In this document: positions 22,294 through 34,052 of the stretch, piece after piece | Layout of the letters: every line of letters begins with the position of its first letter | Numbering within the stretch: position 1 is the first letter of the stretch | From: Owenia fusiformis | Lineage: Eukaryota > Annelida > Polychaeta > Sabellida > Oweniidae | DNA length: 64,000 bases | Assembly: GCA_903813345.2 (NCBI GenBank) | Contig: CAIIXF020000012.1 | Coordinates: forward strand, 20,345,520-20,409,519 | Direction: 5' to 3' | Made by a program: the position numbers and the translations under genes | The notes under the pieces: model-generated | Told to the model about the DNA's origin: nothing | What the model saw: only the letters and a program-made list of their open reading frames with translations | Databases searched by the model: none

Positions 22294-23167
22294 CACTCCC
22301 CTCCATAAGTTTGGCAACCTTTTTTCCCCATTGAACTACTTGTTAAAGCCTCTTTACCTTTGAATTTTTATTTACTTAACCTGCGATGAAAATACTTATA
22401 CTGTTGATGGAAACGTAATTTGACTTTAATTCCAATACCTCCAAATTTTCTCAATTTTTTCCTCAATTATAGTAGGTCGAAAATTGATGATGAATTTGAT
22501 GAATTTTTGAAAATCGACATTTCCATGTTAACCAATGGGAAATGGTAGGTTTGCCGCAAGTCATATGACAGAATATCCATCCATCCGAGTCCTTGCAAAA
22601 AATACGAGTTAGGCAGGTAATTGAATATGCTAACTTTATTTAACAAAAAATTGATATGTTTCTTCAGGTTCAACAAAGTTATAGGGCTTTAAAGTCAAAA
22701 TTGTTTTTCAAAAAACCTCTCCCATTGAAATAACACAGGAGGCGAAAAATTCTTTTCAAAAATGACTTTGAAGCGCTGTAACTTTAATATTCATCAAATA
22801 AACTAAACACTTAGTGTTCAAAAAAGTTAGACAATTCAATTTTCTATATGAAAATATTTTTTGCTGAATCTTTTACTGAAAAGATATCCTGACTTCTGAT
22901 TTGCCCCGAACCCGCCATTTCCCATTGGATTACATGGGAATGACGATTTTCAAAAATTCATCAAATTTATCATCAATTTTTGACCTATTGTAATTGAGGA
23001 AAAAAATTGAGAAAATTTGGAAGTATTGGAAATAAAGTCAAGTTACGTTTCCATTAATATTATAAGTTATTTCATAGTCGGTTAAGTAAATAAAAAATCA
23101 AACGTAAAGAGGCTTTAACACGTAGTTCAATGGAGAAAAAAGGTTGCCAAACTTATGGAGGGGGGTG
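22294..23167. mobile_element. Foldback Tc1/mariner-type non-autonomous element
   Basis: Terminal inverted repeats begin CACTCCCCTCCATAAGTTTG on the left and CACCCCCCTCCATAAGTTTG on the right, flanked by TA on both sides. The arms pair almost to the centre: 22478-22545 against 22916-22984. There is no transposase frame. It landed in the TACATA tail of the LINE. Confidence 0.85.
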
Positions 23168-23264
23168 TACATATATCAAAATGAAAGTGATATCCAAATG
23201 AAACTCATTAATCATTAGAATAAAAATATAAAAATACAAATTCCGTATAAAGTGTTATGTAGTA

Positions 23265-23639
23265 CTCCCTGAACAGTTTCGAACCCATCGTCTCTGGAAC
23301 CTAGCAAGTGCCTAAGACCACTAGGCCATCTTGACCAAGCCCTTATTGTTAAAGAATCTATTCGATTTTTATATTTCTCATAATCCTGTAAACAAATCAA
23401 AAAGATATACTATGCTAAAGGGCCTTCCATGAATTGTACTCAGGACGATAGCATTTTGAGCGAGTAAGTTGCCACAAAGCTATCTTGAACAGACATATGA
23501 GACACAGAAATTTCTTGCATTTTGAAGTTTCATCGTAAAAATGTTACAAGAAAATGATAATAGATAGGGGACAGTAGGAATCGAACCCATGACATTGAGG
23601 GCTTTAAGCGATCAACATACCATTGCACCAACGGGCCAA
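23265..23639 (-). repeat. tRNA-like cluster, modules M1-M2-M3 (unit 3, first set)
   Basis: M1 is at 23265-23340, M2 at 23419-23492 and M3 at 23567-23639, all on the minus strand and in the same order and spacing as 1676-2049. B boxes are retained in M1 and M3, while M2 has lost one base of its weak B box. Confidence 0.6.
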
Positions 23640-24367
23640 TGATACATTGCTCAAAGATATTTTACATTTTGATATTTTCTCTAATAAAGGTCTATTACAC
23701 ACTTGCTCATATATATGGAATCAATATACTTTTTCAAGGAAGACAATGAAAACGTTAAAATATAGTAAATTTACGAAAGGTGAAAGAGGAAAAAGTCGGG
23801 TTCAAAATTTCAGTGGTGGTTGGTGGAAAACAAGTTGTTTGGCTCCAGATTGAACAATAAGGACTATTCGAGCAATTAAAGCCTAAATTGTCATTAATCC
23901 AGTACATCTAGGTTGTTTTTGATCGTCGTTAATTCCTTTCTAAATCTCAGTGATTCATGGTTGATGGAAAACAAGTTGTATGAATGAAAAAAAACATCGA
24001 AAATGTACTGAATTTCCATTTTGTCTATCATATATGTATATAATTTGCGTTTTGTGCAAAATAAACGCCTCATTTCCAACGAATTTTTGCCCGAGGTTGA
24101 ACATTTATGACTATGGATAGGGCCAATATTCGAGCAATTAAAGCCTAAATTCTCATTATTCGTGTGGGATGTTCTTTTGTCATTAATTCCCTTCTAGTTC
24201 TCAATTCATTTTTTTGATTTTGATGAAATTGTCGAAATATCAAATAAGTGGCCTAAAATAATGAATTTACCTGTTATCACATCACATCTATTTCGCAATG
24301 ATCTAAGCTACTAGACCAACGAAGATTTGTGGAATTCGACAATAAAGTAAAATATAATAGCAACTTA

Positions 24368-25525
24368 TATCAAAATGAAAGTGATATCCAAATGAAACTC
24401 ATTAATCACGAGAATACAAATATAAAAATACAAATTTCGTGTAAAGTGTTATTTAGTACTCCCTGAACAGTTTCGAACCAATCGTCTCGGGAACCTAGCA
24501 AATGCGTAAGAGCACTAGGCCATCTTGACCAAGCCCTTATTGTTAAAGAATGTATTCGATTTTTACATTTCCTAATAATCTTGTACAAAAATCAAAAAGT
24601 TATACTATGCTAAAGGACCTGCCATGAATTGAACTCAGGACGATAGCATTGTGAGCGAGTAAGATGCCACAAAGCTAACTTGAACAGACATATGATACAC
24701 AGAAATTTCTTGCATTTTGAAGTTTCATTGTAAAAATGTTACAAAAAAATATTATAGATAGGGGACGGTAGGAATCGAACCCATGACACCGAGGGCTTTA
24801 AGCCATCAACATACCATTGCACCAACGGGCCAATGATACATTGCGCAAAGATATTTTACATTTTGATGTTTTCTCTAATAAAGGTCTATTACACACTTGC
24901 TCATGTATTTCGTAAATTTACCATATTTTAACGTTTTTATTGTCTTCCTTGAAAAAGTATATTGATTCCATATATATAATCAAGTGTGTAATAGACCTCT
25001 ATTATAGAAAATATCAAAATGTAAAATATCTTTGCACAATGTATCATTGGCCCGTTGGTGCAATGGTATGTTGATCGCTTAAAGCCCTCAATGTCATGGG
25101 TTCGATTCTTACTGTCCCCTATCTATAATTATTTTCTTGTAACATTTTTACGATGAAACTTCAAATTGCAAGAAATTTCTGTGTCTCATATGTCTGTTCA
25201 AGATAGCTTTGTGGCAACTTCCTCGCTCACAATGCTATCGTCCTGAGTTCAATTCATGGCAGGTCCTTTAGCATAGTATAACTTTTTTATTTTTGTACAG
25301 GATTATTAGGAAATGTAAAAATCGAATAGATTCTTTAACAATAAGGGCTTGGTCAAGATGGCCTAGTGGTCTTAGGCACTTGCTAGGTTCCCGAGACGCT
25401 GGGTTCGAAACTGTTCAGGGAGTACAAAATGACACTTTACACTAAATTTGTATTTTTGTGTGTTTTTATTCTCATGATTAATGAGTTTCATTGGGATATC
25501 ACTTTCATTTTGATATATTTTGCTT
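24368..25525. repeat. Long inverted repeat with mirrored tRNA-like modules (unit 3)
   Basis: The left arm (24368-24905) carries M1 (24459-24536), M2 (24620-24692) and M3 (24762-24834) on the minus strand. The right arm (24970-25525) carries M3 (25048-25119), M2 (25193-25266) and M1 (25346-25420) on the plus strand. This is the second copy of the structure at 2795-3945, with the same spacer. Confidence 0.8.
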
Positions 25526-25574
25526 TTTCAATTGTGTACATTATTATTATACTGAATACATTGTTTAAGAAGCA

Positions 25575-25649
25575 GGGCTTGTTCAAGATGGCCTGGTTGT
25601 CTTAGGAACATTATAGGGTCGCGATGCGCTTCGTTCGAAACTGCCAGGG
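25575..25649 (+). repeat. Fourth tRNA-Leu-like module M4 (unit 3)
   Basis: Nearly identical to 4001-4075, including the CGTTCGAAACTGCC B-box region. Confidence 0.5.
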
Positions 25650-26463
25650 AGTGTTTAATGACACAATTGTATTTTTCATTCACTAGCTTGTTGCTATGGC
25701 AATACATTGTAAACAAATAATTGTCATTTTCAAATAACATAATTTTTTAACATAGTTTTTTTCTTTTAATGGATGTTTCACGCATTGAATTTTTAGGTAC
25801 TTCAAGGAACAAAGTCTCGCTGTTGCCATGGCAACCAAAGTTCACTTTCATATAGGGAATTATATTTATATTGATGTATACTAAAGATATATGTATATAT
25901 AGCATATGCTAAAAGTTTCATAAATGTTTCTGTAAAAATGAATAAATTAGAGCAAAAGGAAACGACATTTTAAATAACCCTCGTACATTTAAGATTAGCA
26001 TGATGCAAATTCTGTACATTTTCACTGGTTAATGCAATAACTTGATTTTCATTAACAATCACTTCGATTTTGAGTTGAACTTTTTTTCTCTTCGACCTTT
26101 TCAAAAAATTATAATTTAAACTTTTTTATTGTCCACCTTAAAAAAGTAAAATGATTCCATTCATATGAGAAACAGTGTAGTAGACCTTCCTAAGGGGAAA
26201 CAATCAAGGTGTAAAATATCTTTGTGCCATGTATATATAATTCTCTTGTTGGCTCAGGGTAAGGGGGGGGGGGGTGCTTGGATTCTTTTTTTTACTTTAT
26301 TTCGTTTCTTATTTATGTTCTTACTACAACTTTAATATCACATTTTAAGAAACTAAATCTGAACTAAAAATATGAAATTTCAAATGATGAATAAATGGTT
26401 TCTGAGGTTTGGTTTTAGCTTTCCGAGTGCACTTATAATCCATTTATCTAAAGCTGTATTATA

Positions 26464-27545
26464 CGAGGGGTGATCAATAAGTAATGGACGCTTTTTTACA
26501 CAGATTCTTTTTATGGACCAATCCCTTTGATTTTCCTACCAGTGATAGATTATTCAATTATCTATCAATTCTGAAGATTTGATGACAAAATATATAATAC
26601 ATGTTGATATATCCTTATTTCCATGAAGGAGGTACAGGTACCCCGGGACCGACATTTACGTCACATATTCAGTTTTTAGCCAGTCTGGCAAATTTCAGTT
26701 AGATTTAAACTTTTTTTATGTGCAACAAGTGTTGTGTTGTTTGAAATATTTTGCTGAGTGGTAACACACAAACAGTAAGTATTGTGATGTTAGGGTGTTG
26801 TATGGTTGGGGTTTGCAGGTCAATTTGAGAAAGCATTGTGGAAGAAGGGGTTGGTGAGAGGACACACCCCACTCCATATGGACAATGCACCTGCCCACAG
26901 ATTTCAAAATGTTCAGGAATCAATATCCCTGGACCTCAAAATTGAGCTTGGCCAATGCACCATATTTTCCAGATCTGCCCACATGTGACTTATTTATTCC
27001 TATACTACTTATTTCTATAGAGAAGGGACGCAGGTTTTTTGACATTGATTAAATAAAACAACCCGTGCAACTGCATCTTGCTACCATGTCGGAGAATGGA
27101 TTCAGCCTTGCCTCACAATCTTGAGTTAAGAGGATGAGGAATTGTGTACATGTAGCACTTGATGGAACCTATGTAGAGGGCCCTGTAGAATGAATGTGGC
27201 ATGAATACCACATGGTGATGATAAAATATTCAAAATCATCCATGGCATAACAAAATGGGGTAATTCATGACCATAATGGATTGTTTTGTTCAGCCTGCAT
27301 TCAACTGTGTTGCATGTTAAACAAGCTAAAATAGCTTCAGAATGTTTAACGTAATGTCGGTCCCGGGGTACCTATACCTCCTTCACGGAAATAAAGATAT
27401 ATCAAAATATATTACATGTTTTGTTTTGAAATCTTCAGAGTTGATAGATAATTGAATGATGTATCACTGGTAAGAAAATCGAAGGTATTGGTCCATAAAA
27501 AGCATCTGTGTAAAAAAGCGTCCATTACTTATTGATCACCCCTCG
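26464..27545 (+). mobile_element. Mariner-family DNA transposon relic with ~195-bp TIRs
   Basis: The ends start CGAGGGGTGATCAATAAGTA on both sides and pair over ~195 bp (26464-26657 with 27350-27545). The TA target duplication is at 26462-26463 and 27546-27547; the empty site, GTATTATAGTTCGC, is preserved in unit 2. The interior holds a broken transposase segment on the plus strand. Confidence 0.9.
26806..27060 (+). pseudogene. Mariner-like transposase remnant
   Basis: The plus-strand frame has LHMDNAPAHRFQNVQES, matching the second catalytic Asp motif (HxDNAPxH) of mariner-family DDE transposases. About 80 bases on, another frame reads YFPDLPTCDLF, the region of the third catalytic Asp. The shift between them and the missing N-terminal half show it is inactive. 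Confidence 0.75.
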
Positions 27546-27689
27546 TAGTTCGCATTTTCATCAAGTTGGTTTTCGTTGGTTTTTGCAGCTGCACATTGAT
27601 GCCCAATTGATGTCTTCAGAAGGAAGGGACACGAGGATATGAGATGCCTTAATTGATTGTTCCCATTAGAGTCTTTTCCATATAGCTTT

Positions 27690-28735
27690 GAAATCTCTAA
27701 AGACTAACATTTTCTTCTATTTGATGGCATATTTGAATGATATGTGTATTTTTCTATCAGCATGGTAAAGAACTCTCTTCATATGTTGTAAAGGGGCATC
27801 TGATATTTGAGGGATGTGTACTATGAACAAAATCCTCTTTGTGAACATCTTCTTCTTAGCAGCATGGGCTTTCAAGAGTCTGTTCAAAGCCCATGATAGC
27901 TGCATTGATTGATGATCCATGGCTTGCAGATCAGAATGATGAAACGCTTGAAAATAGGTATGACATCCAGCAGGGAAACTGTTCTGTTAATGCTGTAGGG
28001 TAAGTGCTCCATTGGTTCCAGACTGATGTCTTAGACTCTCCATTAAATCCTGATGCAATGGCACACCCAATTATAGCATGGAATATTGGGAAACAAAGTA
28101 CATGGCTTTGAGGAGTCATCACATGTTGGAAAATGTATCTACTATGACTACTACTTTGACTTTCGATCTTTCACTTATTCTCTCCTTTATATGTACTTAA
28201 TATTGTCTTTTTCCATTTTTCTTGATTGTGTCCAATGTTTCAATTACACTGCTTGACATTAAAACCTCGTCACAGTTCCTTTGGTGCTGCATGGAAGGGG
28301 TTCCCTATATCACGGATAAGCTTGGTATGGGAATTTACATCATTTCTGAAGCTGGTTTGGTAGCTCACACTGTGTTAATGGTTTGCAAGGACTTCGTCAT
28401 CATTATCCTTCATCTCATTTTCAAACTCAGCTAACATTCTCGCCATCTCTGGCCCACCAACCATCCACTTCTGTAATGCCATCAGGTTGTCAAGCAACTC
28501 TACAGCTCCTTTCACACTTTTGATCACACTATTATATTCTTCATGAGCTTGGTCTATTGGCATTGAGAAGCTTCTTCTGGACTTGCTGACAATAAAATGG
28601 CTTTTCATGAAAGCATTGAGAACTTCAGAGTGGGTTTCTTTGAGCTGAACCACATCACTAAGGGTCTTAAAAGGTTCCTCTCACAAGAGTTTCATCAACA
28701 CATGCACCTGCATCTAATGCAGATATGTTGTTACA
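27690..28735 (-). pseudogene. Relic of multicopy repeat-encoded protein, copy 3
   Basis: This is the third copy of the protein at 330-1330. The open piece 28375-28653 keeps MPIDQAHEEYNSVIKSVKGA and KWMVGGPEMARM; 27717-27920 keeps MDHQSMQLSWALNRLLKAH. An internal deletion near 28270-28300 breaks the frame. Confidence 0.5.
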
Positions 28736-28782
28736 TTATTAAATGTTCACAAAATGCCTCAAAGGACCAGGATCTGTATTGA

Positions 28783-30564
28783 TTGGAAAATCTACCAAAA
28801 TTACCCCTACCCCCAACCCCTCTTAATCCCAGACCTGTCCCATAGACCATTAATGTCATTTTTCAAAACACAGTAGTTCTGCAAATAAATAGAACTACTT
28901 TTTAACTCTTTTTAATCATACAGGTCAAAATCATAAATAAACTGATCTAGATTCTATAACAAATTTTGGGGGTGGGGGTAAAAATTGTGAAACTTAGAAA
29001 AATTGAGGAAATTTTGGCCACAATTGCTTTATACGCCTACAGGAAGGTAGTCTGGTCATATGTGGAAAGTTCCATGATTTGCCCCAGTTTCGGCGCTTTC
29101 TTACCAAATCTGGCATCTCAACCGTCCTTTGACATTACATGGATATAGCATCTCATTTCCAGAGAAAAGACAAAGAGACAAAGAGATATACATTTTTATC
29201 CATATATTTTTTTATTGTATATTGAGATTGATTTGGTCTTTCCTTTAAGCCACATACAAAATGTCTCTACAGCATTTCTATGAGATGGATTGGTTTGTAT
29301 AATTCAAATAAAACAACGCTAATGTGATTTTTAGTATCGAAAAAATAAATAGTTTTATACAAGACACAAAATCCTGTTTTTCATGTAAGGTTATCAGTGC
29401 CAGTGGCTCAAATGCAACCAATACTGGTCTGCTATTCTTGGGCAACTGTCTCTTTCAGAGTGTATTCTATACCCAATTGACATAACTGACAGAGTGTTGT
29501 AATATGACATTGTTATAATTTCACAAGTTTAAAGTACACTTAACTTAGTTCATAATATGGTTTGTCAGGACTTAATTTGAGGAAAAGGATAGTGCTGTAA
29601 TTTAGGCAGAGTATGACCTTGGTATGACCAGATTATTCATTCTACCCTGTCTACCCCCTCTCATAATAACTATTTCCAAAATGTACTGATGTATTGAAGT
29701 CATTGTAGTATTTAAACAACCAATCATGTGTACAATACAAGTCAGTCACCATGACAACAAATGATACAAACAAATTCACTTTGAAAGTGAACATTGAAAA
29801 CATCTTGATCTGTTATATAAATAATGAGTTCTGTTTAAAATGTATAAAGTGCTTTAGAATATTATATATGTGTTTTACATCTCGGTGTTTTACAATAAAT
29901 AAGTGACAAGGGATTGACAAGCAGAAGGTAACATTTTACTTTTCAATTGTATTCACCTAATAACCTAATATGGTACATTCTACAATGTAAAACATTAATT
30001 CAACTATTCAAAAACATCCTTAGACATATCATATAATTGGTAAAGTTAATAGAGAGATTTCGCTCATAAGTGAAAGTATAACTTATGTTTATGTGTATAG
30101 CTTTATGTAATAAGTATAAGTGAATTGAAATTTTGTGTTTTGCAACAAAGAATACTTATACATAGAGATTATAATATTTTATCAATCAATGCTAATATCA
30201 TTTTCATTGAAAATAAATAGTTTAAATTCCTCGTTCATATTGTCGATTTGATATCTACTAATATGGCTTTATACCAATTATTTGAGGTGTATCCAGAACA
30301 ATAATTATGTCTAAATTAGATTAGATTTACTCACTAATACACAACATTTCATAACCAATGGCTACTTATAGATATATGAGATAGAGCTTAGCGACAAATG
30401 ATGACGTAGTAAACAAACATTATAAGGTATAAACATAAGGGATTCATAACATGCAATAAGTGGGTTATGGAATCTCTAATAAATAGGACCATCCCTCTCG
30501 GTTCTAGGTGTTATTTCACAATGTAACCTTCTAGATTGTTTATAATGTGAAGAAAATCGTTTTT
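28783..30564. other. No gene seen
   Basis: AT-rich unique sequence between the array and the minisatellite. There is a short inverted C/G-rich pair (TTACCCCTACCCCC at about 28800 against GGGGGTGGGGGTAA at about 28968). No convincing exon, RNA gene or transposon end was found. Confidence 0.5.
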
Positions 30565-32330
30565 ACAATGTACTCTAGAGTGGCCGTCACATTGGATGTA
30601 TTTGACAATGCAGTCTAGACTGGTCATCACATTGGATATATTTGACAATGTACTCTAGACTGGTCATCACATTGGATGTATTTGACAATGTACTCTAGAC
30701 TGGTCATCACAATGGATGTATTTGACAGTGTACTCTAGAGTGGCCGACACATTCGATGTATTTGACAATGCAGTCTAGACTGGTCATCACATTGGATGTA
30801 TTTAACAATGTACTCTAGACTGGTCATCACGTTGGATGTATTTAACAATGTACTCTAGACTGGTCATCACATTGGATGTATTTGACAATGTAGTCTAGAC
30901 TGGTCATCACATTGGATGTATTTAACAATGTACTCTAGACTGTTCATCACATTGGATGTATTTGACAATGTAGTCTAGACTGGTCATCACGTTGGATGTA
31001 TTTAACAATATACTCTAGAGTGGCCGACACATTGGATGTATTTGACAATGTACTCTAGACTAGTCATCACATTGGATATATTTGACAATGTACTCTAGAC
31101 TGGTCATCACATTGGATGTATTTGACAATGTAGTCTAGACTGGTCATCACATTGGATATATTTAACAATGTAGTCTAGACTGGTCATCACATTGGATGTA
31201 TTTGACAATGTACTCTAGACTAGTCATCACATTGGATATATTTGACAATGTACTCTAGACTGGTCATCACAATGGATGTATTTGACAATGTAGTCTAGAC
31301 CGGTCATCACATTGGATGTATTTGACAATGTACTCTAGACTGGTCATCACAATGGATGTATTTGACAATGTAGTCTAGACTGGTCATCACATTGGATGTA
31401 TTTGACAATGTAGTCTAGACCGGTCATCACATTGGATGTATTTGACAATGTAGTCTAGACTGGTCATCACATTGGATGTATTTGACAATGTACTCTAGAC
31501 TGTTCATCACATTGGATGTATTTGACAATGTAGTCTAGACTAGTCATCACATTGGATATATTTGACAATGTACTCTAGACTGTTCATCACATTGGATGTA
31601 TTTGACAATGTAGTCTAGACCGGTCATCACATTGGATGTATTTGACAATGTAGTCTAGACTGGTCATCACATTGGATGTATTTGACAATGTACTCTAGAC
31701 TGTTCATCACATTGGATGTATTTGACAATGTAGTCTAGACTGGTCATCACATTGGATATATTTAACAATGTAGTCTAGACTGGTCATCACATTGGATGTA
31801 TTTGACAATGTACTCTAGACTGGTCATCACATTGGATATATTTAACAATGTACTCTAGACTGGTCATCACATTGGATGTATTTGACAATGTACTCTAGAC
31901 TGGTCATCACATTGGATATATTTGACAATGTACTCTAGACTGGTCATCACATTGGATATATTTAACAATGTAGTCTAGACTGGTCATCACATTGGATGTA
32001 TTTGACAATGTACTCTAGAGTGGCCGACACATTGGATGTATTTGACAATGTACTCTAGACTGGTCATCACATTGGATATATTTGACAATGTACTCTAGAC
32101 TGGTCATCACATTGGATGTATTTGACAATGTACTCTAGACTGGTCATCACATTGGATATATTTGACAATGTACTCTAGAGTGGCCGACACATTGGATGTA
32201 TTTGACAATGTACTCTAGACTGGTCATCACATTGGATGTATTTGACAATGTACTCTAGACTGGTCATCACATTGGATGTATTTGACAATGTACTCTAGAC
32301 TGGTCATCACGTTGGATGTATTTGACAATG
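30565..32330. repeat. 40-bp minisatellite, ~44 copies
   Basis: Units follow TTTGACAATGTACTCTAGAC then TGGTCATCACATTGGATGTA. Variants include TAG for TAC before TCTAGAC, GGATATA for GGATGTA, TTTAACAATG, and a GAGTGGCCGACAC form at about 30740, 31018, 32018 and 32178. Each unit has a TCTAGA palindrome and an ACATTG...CAATGT inverted pair. The array ends 1.5 kb beyond the GIT stop codon. Confidence 0.95.
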
Positions 32331-33869
32331 TTCTAATGTAAACTGATAATAAACTATTTGATAATACATAATAAAAAAGCCTGGAGATACTCATAGAAAT
32401 AATAATGTATTCACTGCATCTACCACTGGTTACACTTGTACATATATTCACACTTATTGTACACACATTATTTTACACTTATCTTACACTATATACACAA
32501 TATTGCACAATATATAAAATATACAAATCCAGTCAAATCTATAAACCACTCTTGTTATAAAATACGAGATATGCTGCCAACCGTCATTTATATTCTTTCT
32601 GTACATAAACAAAGGGGAGGAAAAATTATAAAAATGGTTGTAAGAATATCTGGTCTGCGAGAGGCCAAATACATAAGTAAATACCCAAAACATCAACTTT
32701 AAACCAAATACCCAAAACATTAACTTTATTTCAAGAATCTGACAAAAGGGGGAAACAAATATATTTAAGAAATAAACAATAAGAAACAAAGAAAAACTGA
32801 ATGACTATTCCTCCGACATCAGCAGATAACAAGAAACCCTCCCCATTTAAATTGTACAGAAAAACTAAAATTCAGGTTTGCTTTAATTTTCAAATTGAAA
32901 ACAACATATTTTCAAAGACTACATTGCTACAGATATGTTTCACTTTGTGTAATACTGTAAATTGCTTTCAATTGGCGCTATTTAATTTGGCAGATTGGGC
33001 AAATTTTGAAATGTTGGCTGCTACTTAACTTGATTGATCAAATATGGGTATTGGAGAGCTAGCTTGCAAGGATGTCACGTGGTCAGCTAACTCTTTGGTG
33101 ACAAAGGGAGGTTTAACTTTATGTAACGGGATACAATCATTAAATGGGATTACAATCATAAAAATGGGATGACAATCATAAAAATGGGATGACAATCAAA
33201 ACATTGAAATAACTCTCCATGAGACTTTAGGTCCTGGAGAGTTTTTCAAAAATTGGTGGAGACTCAATTTGGTGGTTTTTATCAACCTGCTTAATCCGCT
33301 AAATTAAAATGGCCGTCAAATAAGCAATTTAGAGTATTCAGGTCTAATTTTAAAATCACTATAACCATAACAACCATTGTTGTGAGACTCTCATGAACAT
33401 TCTGGTTACATTGACCTTAAATATTTACTTTTGATATTTGAACTTATTTCTTTGATACTATAAGCAAAGTTTGATTTTGTGACATTTAATTCTCTATACT
33501 ACCAGAAAATTACTTCAAATGGATTCTCTGTTTCCAATGTATTTGACAACAACTACACTTCTAGTTTGCAAATATAACTGAAAATGTACTGAAAAGCATC
33601 CTCAATAGGTTTTACACTCATGCATGTTTTCTAAAATTGTTGTACAGGTAATTCTTTCCAAATTCATCAGATTGCAGTCACCAGTTGCATTACACATCAC
33701 ATTGTCTTCTTAAATGGTCTTTCTTAGTTCTAAAGTTGGACAAGAGTGAGTCAATCTAAACAAGTAGTCAGTCAACTCCAACAAATCCAAAATGGTTCCC
33801 AACTTCCCACAACAAATGCCCCAATCTGGACTCAGGCAAAATAAGCTGCTGACATCTGAACAAACTGAA
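32331..33869. other. Region downstream of GIT, probably including its 3' UTR
   Basis: No coding signal is seen. A minus-strand AATAAA (plus TTTATT at about 32725) could serve polyadenylation, but the 3' end cannot be set from sequence alone. It includes four copies of a ~20-bp GGGATNACAATCAT repeat at 33128-33200. Confidence 0.4.
33128..33200. repeat. Short tandem repeat, ~20 bp x 4
   Basis: GGGATGACAATCATAAAAAT-type units; the first two are slightly diverged. Confidence 0.7.
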
Positions 33870-34052
33870 TTATTGGAACAATTGTACAAGATTTTTGGCA
33901 GCTTTGGCAATATCGTAAGCACATTGTATGACTTGTTGTGTTTTCAAGCGTCTATCTAGGTCTGCTGGTAGCTTCTGAACCTCTTCCTTAAGCTTAGATG
34001 CACTTGTAACCAATAGGTGGAGTGCATGTTCAATTTTATTTGATTTTATTTC
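33870..34052 (-). CDS. GIT: GIT exon 19 (stop)
   Basis: Last 60 codons and the stop: KIEHALHLLVTSASKLKEEV to QQVIQCAYDIAKAAKNLVQ. This is the end of the focal-adhesion-targeting-like bundle. Confidence 0.95.
   Translation of the reverse strand, partial: EIKSNKIEHALHLLVTSASKLKEEVQKLPADLDRRLKTQQVIQCAYDIAKAAKNLVQLFQ

Larger units (their letters stand above)
23169..26418. repeat. Tandem array unit 3 (right of the LINE)
   Basis: This resumes the array at the position equivalent to about 1583 of unit 1 (ATATCAAAATGAAAGTGATATCC) and runs to the end of the unit. It is close to unit 1 throughout its inverted repeat and the following 900 bp, including a G-tract at about 26262. Together with unit 2 it shows that the LINE entered a pre-existing tandem array. 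Confidence 0.8.
26419..28782. repeat. Tandem array unit 4, truncated and interrupted
   Basis: This starts with the unit opening sequence, is split by a mariner relic at 26464-27545, and continues to 28782. There it stops at GATCTGTATTGATT, while units 1 and 2 carry on with CCCTTCTAG. This is the right border of the array. Confidence 0.75.

Noticed and set aside
30565-32330. Possible CRISPR array
   Set aside because: The whole 40-bp unit repeats; there are no unique spacers, no cas genes, and the context is an animal genome.
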